A stretch of 64,000 nucleotides of DNA, taken from assembly GCA_013297885.1 (NCBI GenBank), contig JAAFIR010000010.1, positions 1-64,000 on the forward strand, written 5' to 3'. Position 1 is the stretch's first letter; each line of letters starts with the position of its first letter. The notes below the pieces were generated by a model. It did no database searches. It had not been told where the DNA came from and saw only the letters and a program-made list of their open reading frames with translations. Origin of the DNA: Leptospirales bacterium (GTDB lineage Bacteria > Spirochaetota > Leptospiria > Leptospirales > Leptospiraceae). Made by a program: the position numbers and the translations under genes. This document shows positions 25,954 to 35,385 of this stretch, piece after piece.

Positions 25954-27204
25954 ATGAACAGATTCATTTTTACAGCAATTATTTTACTTTTTACATTTGA
26001 AATTCATACTGAGAAAACAAAAAGAAATGAAAAACCTGACTTACATAGAATTGTTTTATGGGAAGGTGATATCACTGGAGTTTATAAAGATTCTAGTAAA
26101 GTAAAAGTTTATTTAAAACATAATCCTGAATATCTTGGAATTAACTTTAAAGAAATTAAATCAAATATACTTTCTAAAAAAGATTTTGAGATCAGACAAA
26201 AAGTTACTAATAAATTAATTGGTTATTTTGTTCCTCAGCAAGTTGAATTAGAAAAAAAAATTGAGAAAAAAAATAAAACTGATTTTGAAGTAATGATTTT
26301 TGGGAAATTAGTTCCTCAAAAAAACTCCTTTTTAGAATTAATTTCAAATGATTTTACAATATCTCTTGTTAGATACGAAGAAGCCTATTTAGATCCTTCT
26401 GCATTTTTTTCAGATTCTTATATTGGTCCAAAAGAAAAAATGATTTCATTTATAGATAAAAAAGAAATGGTTTTAATCCCTTCAGGATTTTTTATTTATG
26501 GGCAGGCTGTTGACGGAGAAAAAGATAATTTTAATCCAAGTATAATAAATCCTGATGAATCAAATATGATGGAGCTTCCATCTTTTTATATTGATAAATA
26601 TGAAGTAACAAATTCTGAATATGAGAAATTTCTTCGAGAAACAAATACCAAAGCTCCAAGTCATTGGGAAAGTGGAGTCATGCCTGCAGGAAAAGATTCT
26701 CATCCAGTTATAAATTTAACTTACCGTGAAGTTGAAAAGTATGCGTCATGGGTTGGAAAACGACTTCCAACTGAATTTGAATGGGAAAAAGCAGCACGAG
26801 GTTCAGGTTTTGAAAAAAATTTAAATAGAGACGAAACTTATACTATCAAATTAAAAACAAGAAAATTTCCTTTTGGAAATAAATTTGAAGGTATGTTCTG
26901 TAATACTAAAGAATCAAAAATCATGGACACAGTTTCTGTTTACGAACTATCTATCAAAGGAGCAAGCCCTTATGGAGTCATTGGCATGTGCGGTAATGCT
27001 CCTGAATGGACAAGTAGTTGGTATTTACCTTATTTAGGACATGAAATAGAAAACTCCTCTTATGGAAAACAATACAAAGTAATTAGAGGAGGAAGTTTTT
27101 TTGAAGAAAGAAAAAAAGCGACTACCTATTATAGAAATTTTGGAGGAAATCCAAATTTACAATCTGACAGAAGAGCCGGTTTTAGATTAGTTAAGGATTT
27201 GTAA
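25954..27204 (+). CDS. Exported FGE/SUMF1-like (sulfatase-modifying factor fold) protein
   Basis: 416 residues with an N-terminal signal peptide (about 1-18). Residues 20-165 are unassigned. From about 165 the FGE-sulfatase fold is clear: LPSFYIDKYEVTNSEYEKFL, HPVINLTYREVEKYASW, KRLPTEFEWEKAARG, GMCGNAPEWTSSW, VIRGGSFFEE and RRAGFRLVKD. True formylglycine-generating enzymes carry a cysteine pair after the RGGS segment. None is present here, so this is probably a binding or structural member, as is common in spirochaetes. It is preceded by a long A/T-rich leader and converges on the next lipoprotein gene with a 14-base overlap. Confidence 0.82.
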   Translation: MNRFIFTAIILLFTFEIHTEKTKRNEKPDLHRIVLWEGDITGVYKDSSKVKVYLKHNPEYLGINFKEIKSNILSKKDFEIRQKVTNKLIGYFVPQQVELEKKIEKKNKTDFEVMIFGKLVPQKNSFLELISNDFTISLVRYEEAYLDPSAFFSDSYIGPKEKMISFIDKKEMVLIPSGFFIYGQAVDGEKDNFNPSIINPDESNMMELPSFYIDKYEVTNSEYEKFLRETNTKAPSHWESGVMPAGKDSHPVINLTYREVEKYASWVGKRLPTEFEWEKAARGSGFEKNLNRDETYTIKLKTRKFPFGNKFEGMFCNTKESKIMDTVSVYELSIKGASPYGVIGMCGNAPEWTSSWYLPYLGHEIENSSYGKQYKVIRGGSFFEERKKATTYYRNFGGNPNLQSDRRAGFRLVKDL

Positions 27205-27568
27205 AAGATTTTTCAGAAATTAAATTTAAATTTACACAGGAAAGTTCTGTAAAGCTAACAAACATAAAAGATTTACAATCAATTTCTAAAATTTTTTCAT
27301 AACAAGATTTTGATAATAATTTCATTTCTTCTGTTTGGTATTTTAACTTTTCATCTAGATTTTGAAGAATTTTATTTTTACAAGATTCAACAGTAAATTC
27401 TTTTATCTGTTCATCTGAAAATGTTCTAATAAAACTTTGATTACACTTGATCATCTTTTTACAGATTTTTTCTGATGAAATACTTATAAATTCTTTATAT
27501 GGATTTAAAGCAGGAAGTTTTTCTTTACAAGAAAAAAGAAATATAAGTATAACTAAAATAGTCTGCAC
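27191..27568 (-). CDS. Cysteine-containing small lipoprotein
   Basis: 125 residues. MQTILVILIFLFSCKEK is a short lipoprotein signal with cysteine at 14. The mature domain has five or six cysteines (ICKKMIKCNQ, VESCKNKI, KSCYEKI, EIDCKS, LSCVNL), which suggests a small disulfide-linked helical protein of the periplasm or outer membrane. Similar cysteine-patterned lipoproteins are common in Leptospira, and their role is unknown. It overlaps the GT39 gene upstream by 16 bases, so the two are coupled. Confidence 0.6.
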   Translation of the reverse strand: MQTILVILIFLFSCKEKLPALNPYKEFISISSEKICKKMIKCNQSFIRTFSDEQIKEFTVESCKNKILQNLDEKLKYQTEEMKLLSKSCYEKILEIDCKSFMFVSFTELSCVNLNLISEKSFTNP

Positions 27569-29193
27569 TGGGTTTCTCCTTTTTTATCTAAATAATCTGT
27601 CAAAATAGAAATATCCTCTGCTTTCATTGGATTTTTCATTACGTAAGGATTTTTGCCTTTTAAGTTTGGCATTAATTCTTCAATTAATCTATTTGAAATA
27701 AATTCCTGAATCGGAATAGACCAAACTCTTTTATAATTTTTTAGGTACCAAATTTGGTATCTTTTAATTACAATCCCATTTTCCATTATTTCTTTTTCTT
27801 CAAAATTTTTAACTTCTTCAAACATGAATTTTAAATAAGGAGTAAAAAAAGTAGGGGATTTTACACAAGTATTTTCTTGTATAAAAATTAAAAAATAATT
27901 TTTTCCAACTTCTAATTTGTTCCAATGATTGTATTGATTTTTTTGTAAAATATTTATAGAAGGAACAAATTTTTGACTTTCTTCATACCAGGATAAAATT
28001 GCAGCATCTTGGTATCTATTAGCAATTGTATTTGCATTTTTATCAATTTGATACTTTAAAGTTTTTAAATTTTCTGATATTTCTTTAAAGCCTCTATCTC
28101 TATATCCTGGAATAAAATGAGAATCTAATTTGATTTTAAAAAAAGATATAATTTCAACAGAATAAAAACTATATAAATTTAAAATTAAAACAGGAAGAAG
28201 TCCCCATCTCATCAAATTGGAATAAATTTTATCTTCAAAAATTTTATCTTTTGAAATTAAAATTGATAAACCAAGATAACTAGGAAATAACCAATTGCCT
28301 TGGATTTCTTTAATTAATGATAAACACAAAAAGAATATTGGTAAAAATAAGGAAATCAAAATTAGAAAAATTTCTGTTGAATCAAATTGTGAATTTTTCT
28401 TGAACTCAATCAATTTTTTTATTCCCAAATAAATTAACCCAATAAACCAAAATGGGGAAATTGCTAAACTTTGTGCGACTAAAAAAGGGATTAAATTGTT
28501 TTTTTTATAATTCGCACCACCTGAAGAACGTAAATTTAAAATTGCATCCACATTTTCCCAATTATGTTGAACATTCCAATAAATCAATGGTGCGATAAGT
28601 AGAAAAGCAATACCAAAAGCAATATAGAAATGTATGTTTCGAAATAAAAAACGTTCTTTGGAAATAATCGCCCATAAAATTAATACTATTGCAAAAAATA
28701 CCATAGTATGTTTTGATAATGCACCTAAACTTAGAGAAATAAACAATAAATAAATAAAAATATTCTTCTTCGTTTTGAGATAAGAAATTATAAAAAAAAT
28801 TGCACTAGCCCAAAAAATATGTAATACAGTATCATGAAGAATAAATATAGAACCTCCAAAAAAAGCAGGAACTAAAATTAAAAAAATAAGAAGTCTTTTT
28901 TTTTCAGTATTAGTATATTCTAATATACTAATACTTTTATAAATTAAAAATAAACAAATTATAAATCCTGAAAAAGAAGCTAACCTTAAAGCAAAAATAT
29001 TATTTCCAAAAACACTTGTGAATAATTTTATATAATAAGCAGTACCAGGACCTTGGTCATAATAAGATAAATCTAAATTTCTTGACCATTCCCAATAATA
29101 AGCTTCATCAGGAATAAGCCCAACACCTAAAGAATAAAAAAATTTATATACTAAAAATAATCCAGTTAAAGTTAGAAATAAATTCATATACAA
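27553..29193 (-). CDS. GT39/ArnT-like membrane glycosyltransferase
   Basis: A 546-residue polytopic membrane protein with about ten or more helices. Near the N-terminus GLIPDEAYYWEWSR followed by LDLSYYDQGP is the acidic loop motif (D-E, D-x-G-P) of the PMT/ArnT family, which uses polyprenyl-phosphate-linked sugars on the outer face of the inner membrane. LHDTVLHIFWASAIFF and LGALSKHTMVFF are further family segments. The last 200 residues are a soluble periplasmic domain. The acceptor (protein, lipid A or other glycan) is not known. The gene contains a long perfect palindrome (28906-28935). Confidence 0.82.
   Translation of the reverse strand: MYMNLFLTLTGLFLVYKFFYSLGVGLIPDEAYYWEWSRNLDLSYYDQGPGTAYYIKLFTSVFGNNIFALRLASFSGFIICLFLIYKSISILEYTNTEKKRLLIFLILVPAFFGGSIFILHDTVLHIFWASAIFFIISYLKTKKNIFIYLLFISLSLGALSKHTMVFFAIVLILWAIISKERFLFRNIHFYIAFGIAFLLIAPLIYWNVQHNWENVDAILNLRSSGGANYKKNNLIPFLVAQSLAISPFWFIGLIYLGIKKLIEFKKNSQFDSTEIFLILISLFLPIFFLCLSLIKEIQGNWLFPSYLGLSILISKDKIFEDKIYSNLMRWGLLPVLILNLYSFYSVEIISFFKIKLDSHFIPGYRDRGFKEISENLKTLKYQIDKNANTIANRYQDAAILSWYEESQKFVPSINILQKNQYNHWNKLEVGKNYFLIFIQENTCVKSPTFFTPYLKFMFEEVKNFEEKEIMENGIVIKRYQIWYLKNYKRVWSIPIQEFISNRLIEELMPNLKGKNPYVMKNPMKAEDISILTDYLDKKGETQCRLF
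28906..28935. repeat. Perfect 14-bp inverted repeat inside the GT39 gene
   Basis: AGTATTAGTATATT (28906-28919) is followed after CT by its exact reverse complement (28922-28935). It lies within coding sequence for an ordinary membrane-loop segment (ISILEYTN). The 17-base core ATTCTAATATACTAATA also occurs at 43321-43337, just upstream of the FlaA-like gene. Confidence 0.85.
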
Positions 29194-29196
29194 TTC

Positions 29197-29502
29197 TTAT
29201 TTTGCTTTTTTCTTAGTTAAAGTTCGTTTGATTACAACTAGATTTTCTTTTCGGTTATCTAAAGTGTTTCCATTTTTATGCTTAACAGCAATATTCGGAA
29301 GTTTTACATTCATAATAAAACGATGCATATAAACTTTAGTACCTTTTAAACTTTTATCATCAGTTTTTAATTTTGTTCTCATCGCATAAACTTTTGTACG
29401 TTCAGCATTTTCATTTAAATACCAATTGTATTTTGATAATTTTTCAAAATCATCATTATCCACAATTGCAAGTTTTCCTCTAGACAAAGATATTTTTTTC
29501 AT
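29197..29502 (-). CDS. Small HNH-like protein, homing-endonuclease type, degenerate
   Basis: 101 basic residues. LSRGKLAIVDNDDFEKLSKY, then YNWYLN, then VYMHRFIMNV, then KHKNGNTLDNRKENLVV follow the pattern of small HNH/AP2-type homing nucleases, where the last part usually reads DHxNGxxLDNRxxNL. Here the D-H is K-H, so the catalytic aspartate is missing. No AP2 DNA-binding domain follows. It could be a solitary remnant of a mobile nuclease or a DNA-binding derivative. Its start overlaps the LptE-like gene by four bases; the GT39 gene begins four bases downstream. Confidence 0.6.
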   Translation of the reverse strand: MKKISLSRGKLAIVDNDDFEKLSKYNWYLNENAERTKVYAMRTKLKTDDKSLKGTKVYMHRFIMNVKLPNIAVKHKNGNTLDNRKENLVVIKRTLTKKKAK

Positions 29503-30071
29503 TCTGTTTTGCTCCCAGCAATATTTTTATAGTATTTGTTTTTTACATAATAATACCAAGCATTTTCACTTTCTTCTGAAATTCGATATGATAAATTTTT
29601 TAACATTCTAGTTATTGCTTGTTCTTCAGATTCTTTATAACCAAGTTGAGTTGAAAAATAAGCACGTTGTAAGATTTCATCCCTCTCTAAACTGATTTTT
29701 TCATCAGTTCCAACTTCCTGTATTTCATATTTAACAATTACAGAAATTTCAGAGCTAATATGTTGCCCATAATTATCCATTAAATTACCAACTTTTTGAT
29801 AATGAGTAACTGTTCCGTAAAGTCTGAACTTTGCTTCAGCTTTATTTCTTGTTTGTATAAATCTTCCTCTTCTATCGATTTCAGATTTTAATTGAGAAGT
29901 GAGGATTATATGAACTGGTTCACCATAGGAATCATTTTGAAAATTTTGAATATAAATTTTGCGAAAACTGTCGTCGATCAGCACATTATTTACTTTTGGG
30001 GGTCTACCAGGTTCTTTTATAAGATAGGAACAGTATAATAACTGCACAAGAAAAATAAATAGATAACGCAC
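29499..30071 (-). CDS. LptE-like LPS-assembly lipoprotein
   Basis: 190 residues. The N-terminus MRYLFIFLVQLLYCSYL is a lipoprotein signal with cysteine near 14. The core pattern fits the LptE fold: KIYIQNFQNDSYGEPVHIILTSQLKSEI (beta strand then helix), AEAKFRLYGTVTHYQ, and a C-terminal helix ITRMLKNLSYRISEE. LptE forms the plug of the LptD LPS translocon in the outer membrane. Leptospira-like spirochaetes make LPS, so the assignment makes sense, but sequence similarity in this family is low and lptD is not in the window. Confidence 0.6.
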   Translation of the reverse strand: MRYLFIFLVQLLYCSYLIKEPGRPPKVNNVLIDDSFRKIYIQNFQNDSYGEPVHIILTSQLKSEIDRRGRFIQTRNKAEAKFRLYGTVTHYQKVGNLMDNYGQHISSEISVIVKYEIQEVGTDEKISLERDEILQRAYFSTQLGYKESEEQAITRMLKNLSYRISEESENAWYYYVKNKYYKNIAGSKTE

Positions 30072-30180
30072 TAATCAACAAGTTTAAGATGAAATCATTT
30101 TGTAAATTAAATTTTAATAATACTTGAATTTTTTAGAATCAATCAAAAATTAAGTTTAAGACTAATGAAAGGATTTTTTA

Positions 30181-31716
30181 ATGGACTCAAATAGTTTTAA
30201 TAAAAGATATTTTGAAGAATCAAAAAGGAATGATAAATTTTTTATTTACCTTTTTGCAGCACATATTCCAATTTCTTGTCTTTTAACAATTGGTTATGGA
30301 ACTCTGACGCTTGTTTTGTTAAGTTCAGTTTTAAATTTTATTTTGGCATTATTTTTATATTTATTTTTTGCTGGTTCAAAAATTTCAAGAAGAGGATTTG
30401 CTTTTGTTGGATTAACATTTTCAACAATTTTTATTACTGCTCAACTTGGACGAATTGAAATGCACTTTCATGTTTTTAGTGTTTTAGCTTTTTTTCTCGT
30501 ATATAAGGATTATTGGACAATAGTAGTTGCAGCAGCTTCAATAGCTGTTCAACATGGGCTGTTTAACTTATTTCAACAGCTTAATTTAAAAATTTTAGAT
30601 ACACCTATAATGGCATTTAATTATGGCCATGGCTGGGACATAGTTATTCTTCATGCTGCTTTTGTGATTTTTGAAAGTGCAGTATTAATTTATTATTCAA
30701 AAAAATTACGATCACAAGCTGAACAAATTGATTTATTTGAAAAATTAGAAAAAATTTTGAATAATAACAAAGAAGTGATTATTAATCTTCAAGAATCTAC
30801 AAAAAAAACCACAACAGCAATTATAACACTGAATTCAAGTTCAGGTTTAATTTCCGATTCCGCAATTAAACAAGCATCTTCAATGGAAGAATTATTCAGT
30901 ACAGTTACACAGTTTTCTAATTTAGTTGAAGAAGTAAAAAATTCTTCATTAGAACAGTTTTCTAAAACAAAAACTTTAAATAAATTAACTGATGAATTTA
31001 TAGATGACAACCAAGTTTTGAATCAGAAAATTATTATTTCCACAAAATTAATTGAAGGTTCTACAAAAGATGTAATTGGAGCTGAAAATTCACTTTCTGA
31101 AATGAACTCAGTATTATTTGAAATTGACAAAACTTATTCCAATATGAAAAATATTATGAATTCAATTCATGAGATTGCAGATAGGGTAAATTTATTATCT
31201 TTAAACGCTTCAATTGAAGCTGCAAGAGCAGGAGAATTTGGAAGAGGTTTTGCTATAGTTGCTTCAGAAGTTTCAAAATTAGCAGATCAAACATCTAGCA
31301 GTATTAAAGAGTCTGATTCTTTAATGAAGGAAATTAAAAAGCAACTAAACATTTTTGCAGAAGTGATTAAAAAAAGCTCTATGGGAATAAAAACTATACT
31401 TGAAAAATTTAATCATATTGGTTCTGGAGTAACTGAATTTTCTGAAATTTCACAAAAGCAACTATACAAATTTGAAAAACTAGTAAAAGAAATCTCTTCA
31501 ATTAAAGTTGATTCTGAAAATATTAAAACAAACACTGAATCACAAAAACTTTCAATTAATGAAGTTATAATTGCATTAGAATCCATCAATGAAAATACAC
31601 AATTTTTTTCAGATAGCTCAAATGAACTTCACCAAGTTAGTATTGAGGCTCAAAATATTATAAAAGAATTAAATTCATCTGTTAATAGTTTAAATGAAAC
31701 TTTAAAAAATGACTAA
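30181..31716 (+). CDS. Methyl-accepting chemotaxis protein with multi-helix membrane sensor
   Basis: 511 residues. Residues 20-175 contain five or six membrane helices with short loops and no periplasmic domain, so it probably senses a membrane or energy state. The signalling domain occupies about 185-511. Its hairpin tip reads [18 protein letters not shown], then [17 protein letters not shown], the CheA/CheW-binding MA signature. No HAMP domain was recognised between sensor and signalling parts. It is followed by an overlapping Sco gene (eight bases), so the two share a transcript. Confidence 0.88.
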   Translation: MDSNSFNKRYFEESKRNDKFFIYLFAAHIPISCLLTIGYGTLTLVLLSSVLNFILALFLYLFFAGSKISRRGFAFVGLTFSTIFITAQLGRIEMHFHVFSVLAFFLVYKDYWTIVVAAASIAVQHGLFNLFQQLNLKILDTPIMAFNYGHGWDIVILHAAFVIFESAVLIYYSKKLRSQAEQIDLFEKLEKILNNNKEVIINLQESTKKTTTAIITLNSSSGLISDSAIKQASSMEELFSTVTQFSNLVEEVKNSSLEQFSKTKTLNKLTDEFIDDNQVLNQKIIISTKLIEGSTKDVIGAENSLSEMNSVLFEIDKTYSNMKNIMNSIHEIADRVNLLSLNASIEAARAGEFGRGFAIVASEVSKLADQTSSSIKESDSLMKEIKKQLNIFAEVIKKSSMGIKTILEKFNHIGSGVTEFSEISQKQLYKFEKLVKEISSIKVDSENIKTNTESQKLSINEVIIALESINENTQFFSDSSNELHQVSIEAQNIIKELNSSVNSLNETLKND

Positions 31717-32248
31717 AAAAATTTTTATCTTTTTAGTTTCAGTTATAGTTTTTATAGTATTATTTTTTTATTTAGATAAAAATAATACTTATGGTTTTTT
31801 GGTAAATAATTCTGAATTAGAATCTATTTTTAAGAATCAAAATGAGTTTAATAAAAAATTTCTTTTTATTTATTTCGGTTATTTGAAGTGTAAAACTTTT
31901 TGTCCAAGTTCAATTGGTTTAATGAAACAAGTTTCTGATAAAATAAAATCAGATGAAATCAAATTTATTTTTGTTTCAATTGATAAAGAAAATGATTCAA
32001 AAGAAAAATTAGATGAGTATAAAAAAAATTTTGATAAAAGGTTTTATTTTTATTCATCTGAAGAACTAATATCGATTAAATTGATAAAAACTTTCAAAAT
32101 TCAATTTTCAAAAAACTTATTCGAGAAAGATTTATCTCATCATTCAAGTAACTTATTTTTTTTAAACAAAGATAAAACTAAATATTTAATTTATCCATCA
32201 AATTATACAGAAATATCAAAAATAATTAATGATAAAAATTTATTCTAA
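31709..32248 (+). CDS. Sco1/SenC-like copper chaperone or thiol protein
   Basis: 179 residues with one N-terminal membrane anchor (about 5-22) and a thioredoxin-like periplasmic domain. [16 protein letters not shown] contains the C-x-x-x-C-P copper site, and [13 protein letters not shown] supplies the conserved histidine. Sco proteins deliver copper to the CuA site of cytochrome oxidase or act as thiol reductants. No oxidase genes are in view. Coupling to a chemoreceptor gene is unusual. Its stop codon abuts the stop of the next, convergent gene with no base between. Confidence 0.83.
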   Translation: MTKKIFIFLVSVIVFIVLFFYLDKNNTYGFLVNNSELESIFKNQNEFNKKFLFIYFGYLKCKTFCPSSIGLMKQVSDKIKSDEIKFIFVSIDKENDSKEKLDEYKKNFDKRFYFYSSEELISIKLIKTFKIQFSKNLFEKDLSHHSSNLFFLNKDKTKYLIYPSNYTEISKIINDKNLF

Positions 32249-32494
32249 TTATCTAGTATTAGTTGAAGAGCTAGATGAACTTCTTGAATTAGTAGTTGTG
32301 CTACATCCAAGATAACAATTATTATTCAATGTTTGACAAAATAATACATTAGGAAGTTGATTAGATTGTGTTGATGTAAATGCTCCATATGAACATAATA
32401 AAAATTGATCTGAGCATTTTTTTCTACATTCTTGAGCGGTCTCACCACCACAAAATTGGATTAGCAGGATTAGAAAAAAAATTGAATATTTCAT
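32249..32494 (-). CDS. Small cysteine-rich lipoprotein
   Basis: 81 residues. MKYSIFFLILLIQFCGGE is a lipoprotein signal with cysteine at 15. The mature peptide has seven further cysteines in a regular pattern (QECRKKCSDQFLLC, FCQTLNNNCYLGC) and a Ser/Thr/Asn-rich tail. This looks like a disulfide-stabilised surface or periplasmic peptide. I cannot name a family. It reads toward the Sco gene and its last base touches that gene's last base. Confidence 0.6.
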   Translation of the reverse strand: MKYSIFFLILLIQFCGGETAQECRKKCSDQFLLCSYGAFTSTQSNQLPNVLFCQTLNNNCYLGCSTTTNSRSSSSSSTNTR

Positions 32495-32645
32495 ATATCT
32501 TAGATTTAAAAAATTTATTTTATTAGCAATATAATTTTATTTTAATTTTTACAAAAAAATACTAATTAAAACTTAAATGTAAAAATAGCTTGCATTTTTA
32601 TAGTGAGATAAATACTATACTGAAAACAAATTTATAACAGGTGAT

Positions 32646-33389
32646 ATGATACAAACTTTTTTAATTATTGATAAAGTAGAACAAGAAGCAAATGACATTT
32701 CTGAGTTTTTATCCGGTTACAAATATAAAATTGTGAAGTTACATGATTTAAAAAAAGGTCTTGAAATGGCTAAATCAGCTTTACCTGATTTAATAATTTT
32801 AGGAATTGAATCAGATGATCGAGAATCAATAGCTGCAGTTCAAAATTTAAAAAGGGATCCAATTACAAAGGAGATTCCAATTATCCCCACGATTCGTTCT
32901 AATGATAGAACATTATTGGAATTTATTCGTAAATTAGGTATTCATGATTATTTTGTAAAACCAGTTAATAAAATGAAACTTATTGAAAAAATAAAAAGTT
33001 CTTTAATTCAAGCAAGAGAGCAAAAAAAAGATAATATTTTATTTCGCAAAAATCATATTGTAGTTGAGACACCAACAGATTCAATAACAATAATTGCTTT
33101 TAAATCTGGTATGAAATATGTTCTTCCTGAAATAAGAAATATCTTTAGTCCAGAATTTTTAAAAAGTATTGCTCCAAAAAATGTCAGTTTAGATATCCGA
33201 GATATTCAAGAAATGGTTCTGGATGAATTAAAAATTCTAGAAAAAGTAGTTTCTGTTTTTGGAGCAAAAAAGATTTCGATTATTGCTGGAAAACATTTAG
33301 GTTATATCATTGCTTCTTCTGAACTAGAAGAAAAAGTAAATTTATTTTTATCTCTTGAGGACTATGTTTCTTATTTAAAGAAAGGTTGA
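32646..33389 (+). CDS. Atypical receiver-domain protein lacking the phosphoacceptor Asp
   Basis: 247 residues. The first 120 fold as a CheY-like receiver: TFLIIDKVEQEANDI, ALPDLIILGIESDD and IHDYFVKPVNKMKL. The position of the phosphorylated aspartate (normally LDI) is LGI, and the first acidic pair is D-K. The lysine and its K-P are kept. It is therefore likely a pseudo-receiver that signals without phosphorylation. The C-terminal 120 residues have no DNA-binding motif I can recognise. The HAD gene starts at a TTG overlapping its stop, so the two are translationally coupled. Confidence 0.75.
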   Translation: MIQTFLIIDKVEQEANDISEFLSGYKYKIVKLHDLKKGLEMAKSALPDLIILGIESDDRESIAAVQNLKRDPITKEIPIIPTIRSNDRTLLEFIRKLGIHDYFVKPVNKMKLIEKIKSSLIQAREQKKDNILFRKNHIVVETPTDSITIIAFKSGMKYVLPEIRNIFSPEFLKSIAPKNVSLDIRDIQEMVLDELKILEKVVSVFGAKKISIIAGKHLGYIIASSELEEKVNLFLSLEDYVSYLKKG

Positions 33390-34105
33390 AAAATTTTTTA
33401 TTTTTAGATGTCGGAGACACAATTTTATTTTTAAAAGAAAATCCTGGAAAAATCTATTTTAGAATATTAGAAAAATACAATATTATTTCCACAAATTTAA
33501 ATCTTGAAATAAAAAATCAATACTTTAAAGAAGCTTGGAATGAACAAAATAAAAATCTTCCTCCAAATAATAAAGATCGTTACGCTCATCATAAAAATGG
33601 GAATCGTGGATTTTGGAAAGATTTGATTCAAAGTTTTACAAAAAAGACAGATTCTACATCAATTATCACTGAAGAAATCTTTGATGAAATTTTTTCAATT
33701 TTTGATGATCCAAATACTTGGAAGCTAGAAGAAAATTTTTTTGATTTAGTCGAGTTTGCAAATGAAAATAAAATTAATCTAGGTCTAATTTCAAATTGGG
33801 ATTTAAGACTTCGAAAATTATTGGAAGATTTGAATATAGCAAAATACTTTAAAGTGATTTTAATTTCATCTGAATTTGGTTTTGAAAAACCTTCACTAAA
33901 AATTTTTGAAGAAGGAATAAATTCAACAAAACATCTTTCTATTCAAAATTATTTTTATTATGGTGATAAAATCGATTTGGATTATTATCCTCCAAGAGTT
34001 TTAGGTTATAAATCTTTTTTGAGATCAAAACCAGTAGAGGGAATTGAAACAGCTGAAAATTTAAAAGAGCTAATTTCTATTTTAGAAAAAAAATTTTTAG
34101 TTTAG
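33386..34105 (+). CDS. HAD-superfamily hydrolase
   Basis: 239 residues. Motif I is FLDVGDTILFL, with the nucleophile aspartate but glycine where many HADs have a second aspartate. Motif II is LGLISNWDLR, and motifs III-IV are EFGFEKPSLKIFEEG and YYGDKIDLDY. The alpha-helical cap lies between I and II, so it is a subfamily I enzyme, similar to the HDHD3/REG-2 group. Substrate unknown. The start is TTG at 33386, overlapping the previous stop (TTGA). No ATG is available before motif I. Confidence 0.8.
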   Translation: MKNFLFLDVGDTILFLKENPGKIYFRILEKYNIISTNLNLEIKNQYFKEAWNEQNKNLPPNNKDRYAHHKNGNRGFWKDLIQSFTKKTDSTSIITEEIFDEIFSIFDDPNTWKLEENFFDLVEFANENKINLGLISNWDLRLRKLLEDLNIAKYFKVILISSEFGFEKPSLKIFEEGINSTKHLSIQNYFYYGDKIDLDYYPPRVLGYKSFLRSKPVEGIETAENLKELISILEKKFLV

Positions 34106-34130
34106 CATAAAATTCAATTCTGTAAAGGCT

Positions 34131-34335
34131 TGGCGAATCATTCCTTTGGAATGACCGAGCTTTTCGCTACTTCCTAGGGGCTTTTTAAAAAGAAGTCACT
34201 AGATGATTTAAACGCAGTTGTTTCAATAAAAAAACCCAGTTTATACGGGATTTTCACTAAGTAACCTTCGTGAAAATTACATTGAAGTGTTTTTTGGCAC
34301 AGCCCCTAGGAAACGCTTCAATCTCTTTCGCTCGT
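34131..34335 (+). repeat. Structured intergenic repeat, copy C5 (118-base P4 loop)
   Basis: Box A is GGCGAA (34132-34137), P2 TCATTCC/GGAATGA (34138-34144/34148-34154), box B CCGAGCTTTTCGCTAC (34155-34170), P4 TTCCTAGGGGCT/AGCCCCTAGGAA (34171-34182/34301-34312) and box C ACGCTTCAATCTCTTTCGC (34313-34331). P1 is GCGAA (34133-34137) with TTCGC (34327-34331). P3 is GAG (34157-34159) with CTC (34323-34325), the rare state of this helix. The P4 loop of 118 bases holds a smaller hairpin and no ORF. It lies between the ends of two convergent genes. Confidence 0.9.
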
Positions 34336-34350
34336 AAATAAAAACTTTAC

Positions 34351-35385
34351 TTAAATCTTAGCGAATTGTTTTAGAAATCTCAAATTTCCAGAATGTAAAT
34401 ATCGAATATCGTTAATTCCATAACGCATCATGACTAGTCTGTCTAGTCCGAGTCCAAATGCAAAACCCTGCCATTCTTTTGGATCGTGTCCAGCATCTCG
34501 AATCACATTTGGATGAACAAGTCCACAAGGAAGAAGCTCCACCCAACCAGAATGTTTACAAACTGCACAACCTTTTCCGTTGCAAACCATACACTGGATG
34601 TCTAATTCAAAACCAGGCTCAACAAATGGAAAATATCCCGGACGAAGACGAACTGTAACTTCTTTTTTAAAAATTTCTGAAAGCAAAACTTTCATTGTAT
34701 AAATTAAATTGGAAGTAGAAACTTTTTTATCTAGAACCATTCCTTCAATTTGGTAAAATGTATTTTCATGAGAAGCATCCACTTCTTCATAACGAAACAC
34801 ACGACCCGGTGCAATAATCTTAAATGGAGGTTTTAAAATTTTTAATGCACGAACTTGAATTGCAGAAGTATGTGTGCGTAGTAAATTTCCATCTTCTGTA
34901 TAAAATGTATCTTGCATGTCACGAGCTGGATGATCTGCGGAAAAATTTAATGCTTCAAAATTATTAAAATCAGTTTCCACTTCTGGACCATCCATAATTT
35001 CAAAACCCATGGATACAAAAATATCTTCCACTTCATATTGGATTTTTGTTACAGGATGTAAACTTCCAAATTCTTGCTCTTTAGTGGGTTTAAGCACATC
35101 AAATTTTTGTTTTTTTAGCTCTACTTCATAAAATGCTTTTTTGAGATTTTGTTTTACTTCTGTTACAAAGTTTTCTATTTCTTTAGAAATTTCATTAGCT
35201 CTTGCACCAACAGTTTTTTTTTCTTCTACTGAAAGAGTTGCAAGACCTTTTAAAACTGCTGTGAGTTTACCTTTTTTTCCAATAAACAAATTTTTGTTAG
35301 TATCCAAATCTTGTTCAGTTTTGGATGAAGATAAAACTTCTTTTGATTCTTTTAGAATTTCTTCTAATTCGTTTGTTATGCTCAT
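34351..35385 (-). CDS. pheS: Phenylalanyl-tRNA synthetase alpha subunit PheS
   Basis: 344 residues, normal length. The N-terminal coiled coil (about 1-90) is followed by the class II catalytic core: [55 protein letters not shown] (motif 2), and [17 protein letters not shown] (motif 3). [15 protein letters not shown] segment is a small extra cysteine cluster also seen in some bacterial PheS. pheT is not in the window, so the subunits are encoded apart or pheT lies elsewhere. Its start overlaps the end of mpl by four bases. Confidence 0.95.
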   Translation of the reverse strand: MSITNELEEILKESKEVLSSSKTEQDLDTNKNLFIGKKGKLTAVLKGLATLSVEEKKTVGARANEISKEIENFVTEVKQNLKKAFYEVELKKQKFDVLKPTKEQEFGSLHPVTKIQYEVEDIFVSMGFEIMDGPEVETDFNNFEALNFSADHPARDMQDTFYTEDGNLLRTHTSAIQVRALKILKPPFKIIAPGRVFRYEEVDASHENTFYQIEGMVLDKKVSTSNLIYTMKVLLSEIFKKEVTVRLRPGYFPFVEPGFELDIQCMVCNGKGCAVCKHSGWVELLPCGLVHPNVIRDAGHDPKEWQGFAFGLGLDRLVMMRYGINDIRYLHSGNLRFLKQFAKI

